Below are positions 26,824-33,991 of a stretch of 64,000 nucleotides of DNA, one piece after another. Position numbers and translations under genes: made by a program. Source of the DNA: Myxococcales bacterium (GTDB taxonomy: Bacteria > Myxococcota > Myxococcia > Myxococcales > JAKAPL01); NCBI GenBank assembly GCA_021807105.1, contig JAKAPL010000010.1, positions 1-64,000 on the forward strand. The letters are read 5' to 3'. The notes under the pieces were generated by a model. That model ran no database searches and was not told the origin of the DNA. It was given only the letters and a program-made list of their open reading frames with translations. Positions within the stretch are counted from its first letter, which is position 1. Each line of letters begins with the position of its first letter.

Positions 26824-28680
26824 CTAGACGATGTCTTCCTGGGTCACCGACAGGAGCTCGGCGATGGACGTGCTCCCGCGCAGGACCTTGGACGCGCCGT
26901 CCTGGATGAGGGTGCGCATCCCCTGGGCGATGGCCGTCTTCTTGATCGTGCCGGAGTCGACCTTGCGCAGGATGAGCTGGCGCACCTCGTCGGTGACCAG
27001 CATCATCTCGTAGATGCCGATGCGGCCCCGGTAGCCCGTGCCGTTGCAGGCCGGGCACCCCTTCTCCCGGTAGAGGCGGTCGACGCCGGCCTCGCGCAGC
27101 GAGTCGGGGCCGAGCCCGATCTCGGCGAGCGCCTCGGCCGTCGGCGCGTAGGCCTCGCGGCACTCCTTGCAGAGGACCCGGACGAGCCGCTGCGCGACAC
27201 AGCCCATGAGGGACGAGGCGACGAGGAACGGCTCGACGCCCATGTCCACGAGCCGGGTCACCGCGCCGGGGGCGTCGTTCGTGTGGACGGTGGAGAAGAC
27301 CAGGTGGCCGGTGAGCGACGCCTGGATGGCGATCTCCGCCGTCTCCAGATCGCGGATCTCGCCGACCATGATCACGTCCGGGTCCTGCCGCAGGAAGCTG
27401 CGCAGCCCCGAGGCGAACGTCAGGTCGATCTTCGGGTTCACCTGGACCTGGCCGATGCCCTTGATCTGGATCTCGACCGGGTCCTCCACGGTCAGGATGT
27501 TCAGCTCGGGGGTGTTGATCTGGGAGAGCGCCGCGTAGAGCGTCGTGCTCTTGCCCGAGCCCGTCGGCCCGGTGACCAGGATGATCCCGTGACTCCGGTG
27601 GATCAGGGAGTCCATGACCTCGAGCTGCTCGGTCGAGAAGCCCAGCTCGCCGAGGTCGAGCAGGACCGCGCTCTTGTCGAGCAGCCGCATGACGAGCCGT
27701 TCGCCGTGGGAGGTGGGCACGGTCGAGAGTCGGATGTCGATGTCGCGGCCGGCGAGCTTGATCCGGATCCGGCCGTCCTGGGGGAGGCGCGTCTCGGCGA
27801 TGTTCAGGTTCCCCATGATCTTGACGCGCGAGGCGATGGCTTTCTGGAACCGCTTGGGGGGCTTGATCTTCTCCCGCAGGACGCCGTCCACCCGGAAGCG
27901 CACCGACAGCTCCCGCTCGAACGGCTCGATGTGGATGTCGGAGGCCCGCTCCTTCGCCGCCTGGAAGAGCAACGAGTTGACGAGCTTGATGATCGGCGCC
28001 TCGTCCTCCCCCGCGTCCAGGAGGTCCTGCGGCTCCTCCAACTCGTGGGCGAGGCTCGCGAGGTCTTCGCCCGCCATGTCGTCCATGAGCCGCTCGGCCT
28101 CGTTGGCGGCCCGGTCGTAGACCTGGTTGATGGCGTCGAGGACGGCCTGCGGGGGGGCGACGTGGGGCGAGACCGGCGCCTCCAGCAGCATCCGCGCCTC
28201 GTCGAGCAACGCGGTGTCGAGCGGATCGCCGGTCGCGAGCACGATCGTCTCCCCCTCGCGGCGCAGCGGCAGCACCTTCGCCTGCTTGGCGAAGTTGATC
28301 GGCAGCTTCTGGATCAGGTCCGTGGGGACCGCGTCGATCGGCAGGCGCGCCGAGAACGGCAGGTCGAGCTGGAGGGCGAGCGCGGAGAGGACCTGCTCCT
28401 CGGTGACCACCTTGAGGCCCACCAAGAGCTCCCCCAGCCGGCCGCCCTTCTCCGCCTGCTGCGCGAGCGCCTCGTCGAGCTTCTCCCGCGACAGCCCCGC
28501 CGTCTCGACGAGGATCTCGCCGAGCGGCCGGCTGCACGGCGAAGGCGGCGGCGGGATCGGCCGGACCTCCCGCATCCCGGGCGCCGTCCCGCCCGCTTCC
28601 ATCGGGATCGAGCCGGGCATCTCCACGTTCGTGACAACCTCCGCGGCCACGCCGCCGTTCCGCTGCGTCTTAGTAACCAC
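26824..28680 (-). CDS. gspE: Type II secretion ATPase E
   Basis: The 618-residue hexameric motor ATPase has an N-terminal MshEN-like region (about residues 50-190), Walker A GPTGSGKSTT at about 371-380, Asp-box and Walker B (RQDPDVIMVGEIRD), His box (LTGHLVFSTVHTNDA) and a tetra-Cys zinc domain (VLCKECREAY, GCPACNGTGYRGR). It powers pseudopilus assembly from the cytoplasmic face. GTG 28680 overlaps the gspD end by 11 bases. A Met at residue 21 (MPGSIPMEAGG) is another possible start. Confidence 0.95.
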   Translation of the reverse strand: MVTKTQRNGGVAAEVVTNVEMPGSIPMEAGGTAPGMREVRPIPPPPSPCSRPLGEILVETAGLSREKLDEALAQQAEKGGRLGELLVGLKVVTEEQVLSALALQLDLPFSARLPIDAVPTDLIQKLPINFAKQAKVLPLRREGETIVLATGDPLDTALLDEARMLLEAPVSPHVAPPQAVLDAINQVYDRAANEAERLMDDMAGEDLASLAHELEEPQDLLDAGEDEAPIIKLVNSLLFQAAKERASDIHIEPFERELSVRFRVDGVLREKIKPPKRFQKAIASRVKIMGNLNIAETRLPQDGRIRIKLAGRDIDIRLSTVPTSHGERLVMRLLDKSAVLLDLGELGFSTEQLEVMDSLIHRSHGIILVTGPTGSGKSTTLYAALSQINTPELNILTVEDPVEIQIKGIGQVQVNPKIDLTFASGLRSFLRQDPDVIMVGEIRDLETAEIAIQASLTGHLVFSTVHTNDAPGAVTRLVDMGVEPFLVASSLMGCVAQRLVRVLCKECREAYAPTAEALAEIGLGPDSLREAGVDRLYREKGCPACNGTGYRGRIGIYEMMLVTDEVRQLILRKVDSGTIKKTAIAQGMRTLIQDGASKVLRGSTSIAELLSVTQEDIV

Positions 28681-31252
28681 CGCCCGGCGCGGGCGCCGGA
28701 GGCGGCGCGGGCTCGAAGACCGCCCCCGGGTGCCGCCGGGCCTTCGGGTGGATGGTCCGCTCGCCGGCCTCGTCTCCGGAACCGCCGTTCTCGACCTTGT
28801 TCTCCTCCTTGCGCAGGCGCACGGTCATCTCCCCGAGCGGGCCGCTCTTGCGCTCGTAGTCGATCGGCACGTGGTAGACCGACGACTCGCCGTAGAAGCG
28901 CTCCACGAACTCCTGCCGTTCCTGGAGCTTCCTTTCGAAGATCTTCCGGAAGTCCGAGGAGTCACGGATGATGTAGGGGGTCAGGAAGAGGAGCAGGTTG
29001 ACCTTCTGCTTCTTCGTCGTGTCGTAGCGGAAGAGCCAGCCCAGGACGGGGATGTCCCCCAGGACCGGCGTCTTGTTCGACGAGGTGACCACCCGGTCCT
29101 GCATCAGGCCGCCGATCACCACGGTCTCCTGGTCCTTGGCGACGATCACCGTCTTGGCCGCGCGCTTGGAGGTCGTCGGCCCAAGGATGGGATCGGTGCT
29201 CGCGATCTCCTCGGTCGACTCGTCCACGGTCAGCCGGACGAAGTCGCCGGCGTTGATCTGCGGCTTCAGCTTGAGCTTCAGCTCGACGTTCGTCCGCTGG
29301 ATCTGCCCCATCGGCAAGGCGCCGCCGAGGGCGCCCAGGCCGCCCATCATCCCGAGCCCGCCCATCCCGCCGAGGCCGCCCATCCCGCCGAGCCCCCCCA
29401 GGCCGCCGAGCCCGCCCATGCCGGCCATGCCGAGCGCCGGGTTCATCCCGACCCCCGGCGCCCCGCCCAAGCCCCCGAGCCCGCCCATCCCGCCGAGCCC
29501 GCCCATCATCCCGAGCCCCCCGAGCCCGAAGCTGAAGCCGGACTGGAACGGCACGTTCTGGCCGACGGTGATTTCCGCCTCCTCGTTGTTCGTGGTCAGG
29601 ATGTGCGGGGTCGAGATGACGTTGCTGTCGCTGCTCGTCTCCAGGGCCTGGAGCAGGATCGCGAAGGAGGGCAGCGGGAACCCGATGGCCTGACCGATGG
29701 CGGTGTTCGCCGGTCCCTGCAGGCCGGTCAAGAAGCCGCCAAGCGAGGCGAGCCCGGAGACGCCGAAGAGCGAGTTGATCCCCTGCGTGAGCGGGAACGG
29801 CTCGGCGCCGATCGGGATCGGGATGGGCTGACCGCCGTTGACTCCAGGGATGGTGGGGGTCGCGATGTAGTGGGAGGCGCCCCCGAAGTTCATGTCGTGC
29901 TCGAGGTTGACCTCCATGATGACCGCCTCGACGAACACCTGCCGCTGCGGCCGGTCGAGCTTCCCGATCACCTTCTCCAGGCTGTCGAAGTCGTTCGGGC
30001 CGGCGACGATCACCAGGGCGTTCGCCTGCTTGTCGGGGCTGATCTTCACCTGCCCCTCGAAGACCGATTGCTGGCCCTGGCCCGGCGGGCCGATCCGCCG
30101 GCCCTGCGAGACCCCGGAGATCAGGTTGGTGAGCGTCTGCGAGAGCTTCTCCGCCTCGGCGTTCTCCAGGTAGACGACGTGGATCTGTCCCTCGCCGGGG
30201 ACCGGCACGTCGAGCTGCTGCACGAGCGCTTCGATCTGGTCGAAGGACTCCGCGCTCGCGATGACGACGAGCTTGTTGGTCCTCTCGTCGGGGATGATCT
30301 TCGTCAGGCGGACCGTCCTCTCGGTGGCCTTGCCGGGGGGCAGCGTCTCGCCGTGGACGCCATACGGCACGGTGATCGGCGAGGGGCGGTTCGCGCCCGG
30401 CCCCATCCGCCCCTTGTTCTGGGCCTGGAAGATGTTCTGGAGCTTGTCCGCGAGGTCCTGGGCCGAGCCGTAGACCACCTGGATGAGCCGGACCTCGTCC
30501 CCTCCGGAGGGGAGATCGAGCTGCTGGATGATCGTCTCCAGCCGGTGCATGTTGAGCGCCATGTCGGTGACGATCAGGAGGTCCGGCTGGTAGGTGCGGA
30601 TCATCCCGTCCGGCCCCATCAGCTCCTGGAGGATCGGGTTCACCGCGTCGGGGTCGACGTGCTTGAGCCGGAAGAGCCGGGTCACGTACTGCTCGGTCTC
30701 GGGGTAGGCCTGATCGCCGACGAACGTCGGGACGGGCTTGCGCCGCGCGTCCCGCTTCTCGACGATCTTGTAGTACTTGCCGGTCTGGTAGATCGCGAGG
30801 TTGTTCGCGTCGAGGACGGCCAGGAAGGCGGCGAAGACCTCGTCGGCGGTGATGAACTCGGTGCCGTGCTTGGGGCCGATCAGGGTAATCCGGCCGTGGA
30901 TGTTCTCCGGCACGATGAAGAGCTTGCCGGTGATGTCCGCGATCTGTTGGACGAGGTCGGCGATCTCGGCCTTGTCGAAGTTGAGCTGGTACTTGTGATC
31001 CTTGCGGATCACCTTGTCCTTGCCCTTCTCCTTGGGGTCCCCCGGGGAGGAGGAGGAGGGCCCGATCAGGGTGCCGGGCGGCGGGGGCCGGCTCGTGTCC
31101 ACGGAGATGCCGGTCGGGAGCCGCGGCGGGAAGAAGCGCGTCCGCGGGGCGCGCAACGCCTGCCCCACCGCTTGCGCCCGCGCCGCCGCCGGGGAGGCCG
31201 CCACGCCGAGGAGGAGGAGGACGGCCGCCGCCGCGGACTTACTGGATCGCAT
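28670..31252 (-). CDS. gspD: Type II secretion secretin D
   Basis: The 860-residue outer-membrane secretin has N0 and N1-N3 domains (LNFDKAEIADLVQQIADITG, TNKLVVIASAESFDQIEALV) and the secretin core (VPFQSGFSF, VVIGGLMQDRVVTSSNKTPV, LGDIPVLGWLFR). Within the core, about residues 574-641, lies a Gly/Met/Leu-rich insert made of GGLGGMGGLGGL-type repeats, which is unusual. The signal peptide begins MRSSKSAAAAVLLLLGVAAS. It overlaps gspC by 14 bases and gspE by 11. Confidence 0.95.
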   Translation of the reverse strand: MRSSKSAAAAVLLLLGVAASPAAARAQAVGQALRAPRTRFFPPRLPTGISVDTSRPPPPGTLIGPSSSSPGDPKEKGKDKVIRKDHKYQLNFDKAEIADLVQQIADITGKLFIVPENIHGRITLIGPKHGTEFITADEVFAAFLAVLDANNLAIYQTGKYYKIVEKRDARRKPVPTFVGDQAYPETEQYVTRLFRLKHVDPDAVNPILQELMGPDGMIRTYQPDLLIVTDMALNMHRLETIIQQLDLPSGGDEVRLIQVVYGSAQDLADKLQNIFQAQNKGRMGPGANRPSPITVPYGVHGETLPPGKATERTVRLTKIIPDERTNKLVVIASAESFDQIEALVQQLDVPVPGEGQIHVVYLENAEAEKLSQTLTNLISGVSQGRRIGPPGQGQQSVFEGQVKISPDKQANALVIVAGPNDFDSLEKVIGKLDRPQRQVFVEAVIMEVNLEHDMNFGGASHYIATPTIPGVNGGQPIPIPIGAEPFPLTQGINSLFGVSGLASLGGFLTGLQGPANTAIGQAIGFPLPSFAILLQALETSSDSNVISTPHILTTNNEEAEITVGQNVPFQSGFSFGLGGLGMMGGLGGMGGLGGLGGAPGVGMNPALGMAGMGGLGGLGGLGGMGGLGGMGGLGMMGGLGALGGALPMGQIQRTNVELKLKLKPQINAGDFVRLTVDESTEEIASTDPILGPTTSKRAAKTVIVAKDQETVVIGGLMQDRVVTSSNKTPVLGDIPVLGWLFRYDTTKKQKVNLLLFLTPYIIRDSSDFRKIFERKLQERQEFVERFYGESSVYHVPIDYERKSGPLGEMTVRLRKEENKVENGGSGDEAGERTIHPKARRHPGAVFEPAPPPAPAPGGGY

Positions 31253-32183
31253 AGTGGTAGTTCGTGCTCTGGCCGCCCCGCTCGATCTGGAGGTCGAGCG
31301 CGCCGGCGTTGCGCAGCTTGGTGTACGCTTCGAGGGCCTTGTCTGGGCTGTCCATGTCGTAGCCGTTGATCCTCTGGATCACGTCGCCGTTCTGGATGCC
31401 GATCTTCGAGTAGAGGCTGTCCGGGCGGACGGAGAAGAGCTTGAACCCGTTGGCCCGTCCGTTCTTGAACGACGGCACGATCCGGGCCTGCATCGCGAGG
31501 TCGTTCAGGTTCGCGAGCGCGTTGTTCACGGTCGAGCGCTCGATCTGGTAATGGCGGTCGTCGATCCGGCGGATGCCCGCGCCGAGGTCCGCGGACTTCC
31601 CTCCCGCCGGCGCGGCCGGACGGCCCCAGGCAGGCCGCGCGCTCCCCGTGCCGGAGGGCTGGTTGTCGATGAACTCACGCCGGCCGTCGTTCATGACGAT
31701 CACCCAGGGCGTGTCCGGGTGCTCGTCGGCCGGCCCCTCGATGTCGACCACGGTCGCCCCCATGAACGGGTCGCCGACCATGTAGACGGAGGTCTGGTTC
31801 TGATCGAGGTCGCGCAGGCTGGCGAGCGACCACTGGGGCCGGTTCGCGAGGGCGGTGCCCATGAGCTGCGAGTGGAGGCTCGTCCGGACGGGGGCCGAGG
31901 AGTTGTCGACGTCCTTGGCCTTCTCGGCGGCGTCCTTCTCGACCTCCGCCGCCTCGGGCAGCTTCATGCCCATCATCCTCGCGAAGGCCTCTTGCGAGAT
32001 CGGCTCGGACACGAGGGCGCTCACCGGCGCGCGGTAGTCGAGGACCGCGTGCGGGGGAGGGCGGATCTTCTCGGCGGCGACGAGGTTGACGGTCCGCGCG
32101 GACAGGTAGCTCCCCGCAAGCAGGAACGACAACGTCACGGTCCAGAAGTAGCGTTCGAGGCCGACTTGGAGGGCTCTGGGCAT
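31239..32183 (-). CDS. gspC: Type II secretion protein C
   Basis: The 314-residue inner-membrane protein links the platform to the secretin. A membrane helix (FWTVTLSFLLAGSYLSARTV) follows a short cytoplasmic N terminus. A charged linker leads to an HR-like domain (SLRDLDQNQTSVYMVGDPFM) and a C-terminal PDZ-like domain (SLYSKIGIQNGDVIQRINGY). ATG 32183 has AAGGAG upstream and begins before the anchor; the longer ORF in the track has no support. First gene of the operon. Confidence 0.92.
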   Translation of the reverse strand: MPRALQVGLERYFWTVTLSFLLAGSYLSARTVNLVAAEKIRPPPHAVLDYRAPVSALVSEPISQEAFARMMGMKLPEAAEVEKDAAEKAKDVDNSSAPVRTSLHSQLMGTALANRPQWSLASLRDLDQNQTSVYMVGDPFMGATVVDIEGPADEHPDTPWVIVMNDGRREFIDNQPSGTGSARPAWGRPAAPAGGKSADLGAGIRRIDDRHYQIERSTVNNALANLNDLAMQARIVPSFKNGRANGFKLFSVRPDSLYSKIGIQNGDVIQRINGYDMDSPDKALEAYTKLRNAGALDLQIERGGQSTNYHYAIQ

Positions 32184-32313
32184 GGCTCCTTCTGCCGACG
32201 AAGCAAGCAACGTGCCAGCGGCCGGCGCAGCTAGGAAATGGCGCGGGTCGAACCAATTCCCGCGATCGTCCATTCCAGGCCCCCTTCCGGCCAGGGATCG
32301 CCCGGCCCCCCCA

Positions 32314-32370
32314 CCGCCATTTTGTCAGCCCCTCTCGGATCGCCCGCCGGCCCCGCTGCCAAAATGGCAG
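32314..32370. promoter_or_regulatory. Paired 15-bp operator-like dyads upstream of gspC
   Basis: CTGCCAAAATGGCAG (32356-32370) is a perfect dyad with 6-bp arms and a 3-bp centre. CCGCCATTTTGTCAG (32314-32328) is a second match with two changes. Their centres are 42 bp apart, four helical turns. They lie about 130-190 bp upstream of gspC, beyond the stop of the winged-helix gene. The regulator is unknown. Confidence 0.45.
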
Positions 32371-32393
32371 ACGACCGGCAGCGAACGGGAGGT

Positions 32394-32828
32394 CTACGCC
32401 GCGGCCCACTTCGACAGCGCCCCCCTGCCCCGGGGACTGCCGACCCGCCGCAGTCTCGGGATCTTCGCGTCGCGCGCCTGGAAGATGGCCGACGAGATGA
32501 CCGCCGGCTTGCGAGAGGCCAGCTCCGGGTAGGTCGCCGTCATCCGTTTCTTGATCTCCGCCACCGTCAGGGCGCGGGGCGCCGCGCCCTGGAGCACCTC
32601 GATGATCGCGTCCATCAGGCCGATCTTCCGGCCGACGACGCCACCGGCCGCGGGGCCGGCGGCGGGCCGCGGCGCCGGGGTCGCGGCCGGGCGGGCCGGC
32701 TCGGGCCTCGCGCCGGCGACGCCGAGGACCGCGCGCAGCAGCGTCCTCTCGCCCTCCAGCGCGCCGATCTCCCCCTCGATCTCCGTGATCCGTGCCGCCG
32801 CCTTCACTCGATCGATCCATCCGTACAT
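32394..32828 (-). CDS. Small winged-helix-like protein
   Basis: The 144-residue protein starts at ATG 32828 behind GAGGAGGG. It has an N-terminal coiled-coil (RVKAAARITEIEGEIGALEG), a Pro/Ala-rich linker (about residues 50-70) and a C-terminal domain with a helix-turn-helix-like pattern (ALTVAEIKKRMTATYPELAS, AVISSAIFQARDAKIPRLRR). This resembles HARE-HTH-type DNA-binding modules. The coiled coil suggests a dimer. It lies 47 bases after tRNA-Ala on the same strand and just before the gspC upstream region, so it could regulate gsp or itself; that is speculation. Confidence 0.65.
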   Translation of the reverse strand: MYGWIDRVKAAARITEIEGEIGALEGERTLLRAVLGVAGARPEPARPAATPAPRPAAGPAAGGVVGRKIGLMDAIIEVLQGAAPRALTVAEIKKRMTATYPELASRKPAVISSAIFQARDAKIPRLRRVGSPRGRGALSKWAAA

Positions 32829-32875
32829 GAAACCCTCCTCAAGGTGCAGGTGCCTCCGTGACCCAACCCAACCGG

Positions 32876-32948
32876 TGGAGCTGAACGGGATCGAACCGTC
32901 GACCTCCTGAATGCCATTCAGGCGCTCTCCCATCTGAGCTACAGCCCC
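32876..32948 (-). tRNA. tRNA-Ala (GGC)
   Basis: The minus strand reads GGGGCTGTAGCTCAGATGGG and folds as a 73-nt cloverleaf. The anticodon stem is CCTGA/TCAGG around ATGGCAT (anticodon GGC), the T arm contains GGTTCGATCC, and the acceptor stem GGGGCTG pairs with CAGCTCC, with discriminator A. CCA is not encoded. It lies seven bases after the upstream 101-aa gene and 47 before the winged-helix gene, on the same strand. Confidence 0.95.
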
Positions 32949-32955
32949 AAGAACT

Positions 32956-33261
32956 CTACCTCGCCGCGTCCAGCCCTTCGCGGAGGATCGCGTCGACCTG
33001 CCGGCTCTCCGCTTCGATCCGTCCCTCCGTCTCCCGAATCCGCCGGACGAGCCCCGAGAGCTCCTCGGGGACGGGGAGCCGATCGGCGAGCATCAGGTTC
33101 AGCGCCTCCTCACCCAGTTCGAGGACGAGCCGCTCGCGGTCCTTGCGCAGGAAGGTGGAATCGAGCTTGATCTTCCCGATCTGCGACGAGCGGACCACCG
33201 CGTCGCGGACCCTCCCGAGCGCGCCCGCCATCCGTCCAAACAGGTCGTCTTTCTTCTCCAC
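32956..33261 (-). CDS. Small coiled-coil protein, unknown
   Basis: This 101-residue cytoplasmic protein is highly charged and helical (IKLDSTFLRKDRERLVLELG, EELSGLVRRIRETEGRIEAE). It has no signal or membrane segment. The start ATG is preceded by GTGGAGAAGAAAG-like purines on its own strand. It sits immediately upstream of tRNA-Ala and may share its transcript. I do not recognise the family, although its pattern resembles small envelope- or cytoskeleton-associated coiled-coil proteins. Confidence 0.7.
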   Translation of the reverse strand: MEKKDDLFGRMAGALGRVRDAVVRSSQIGKIKLDSTFLRKDRERLVLELGEEALNLMLADRLPVPEELSGLVRRIRETEGRIEAESRQVDAILREGLDAAR

Positions 33262-33599
33262 GGGCGCGTTTCGTAACAGAGGGAGGGCGACTCGTCAATT
33301 GGGCTCTTCGGCGCAAGCAGTGGCTCGCTGACCCTTATGAAACCATGAGACCTGCGGGGAGAGCCTCCGCTTTGCGCCTCCTGGCTTCCTGCGGGTCTCT
33401 TCGATGGCCATTCCCTTTCCGAGCGGTGAACGGCTGCCGCCGCGCGGCCCGCGCGCGGTGAACGGTTCCGCACAACGGACCCATTGGATCTTTTTGAGCC
33501 TTCATGGATGGAGGTGGGGTGAAAACGGGATCCCGTGACAGCCATCGTGGAGGAGACAGACAAGCGCCTGGAATCACGGGCGAATCCGGCCGTCGCGGC

Positions 33600-33850
33600 G
33601 CCGGCCCGAAGCGACGCGGAGGCGGATCGAAGCGATCCCGAGGTTGATCGAAGCCATGCGGCGGTGGATCGAAGCCATGCGGCGCCGGATCGAAGCCATG
33701 CGGCGCCGGATCGAAGCCATGCGGCGGTTGATCGAAGCCATGCGGCGGTTGATCGAAGCCATGCGGCGGTTGATCGAAGCCATGCGGCGGCGCATCGAAG
33801 CCATGCGGCGCCGGATCGAAGCGATCCCACGCCGGATCGAGACGATCCAC
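33600..33850 (+). repeat. 21-bp minisatellite (ATCGAAGCCATGCGGCGGTTG type)
   Basis: About ten 21-bp units run from about 33626 to 33840, within the gene-free stretch 33262-33991. All frames stay open. One reads heptads IEAMRRL (coiled-coil-like) and another VDRSHAA. A GTG at 33535 begins an ORF (MTAIVEETDKRLESRANPAV) that enters the array, but that frame then runs on through the next gene as a shadow, so coding is doubtful. The unit length and the I-D/E heptad match repeat C elsewhere, although the flanks differ. Confidence 0.75.
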
Positions 33851-33991
33851 CCCGGGATACGCCGCGCGCGGGAGGAGCTCGGCCCCCCCGACCGCGCGTC
33901 AGGCGCCATCCGGCGCTCCGCCATCGCCCCAGGGAGCCGGCAGCCCTAGGGCCCTTGACCTCGCCCCCTCCGGCGCGGGACGCTCATCGCC

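Noticed and set aside
25457-28537. 1026-aa minus-strand ORF
   Set aside because: A shadow of gspE and gspF in another frame; only its last 44 codons, starting at 25591, look real.
25171-28971. 1266-aa plus-strand ORF opposite gspD-gspG
   Set aside because: Antisense shadow with His/Asp/Arg-rich composition and no motifs.
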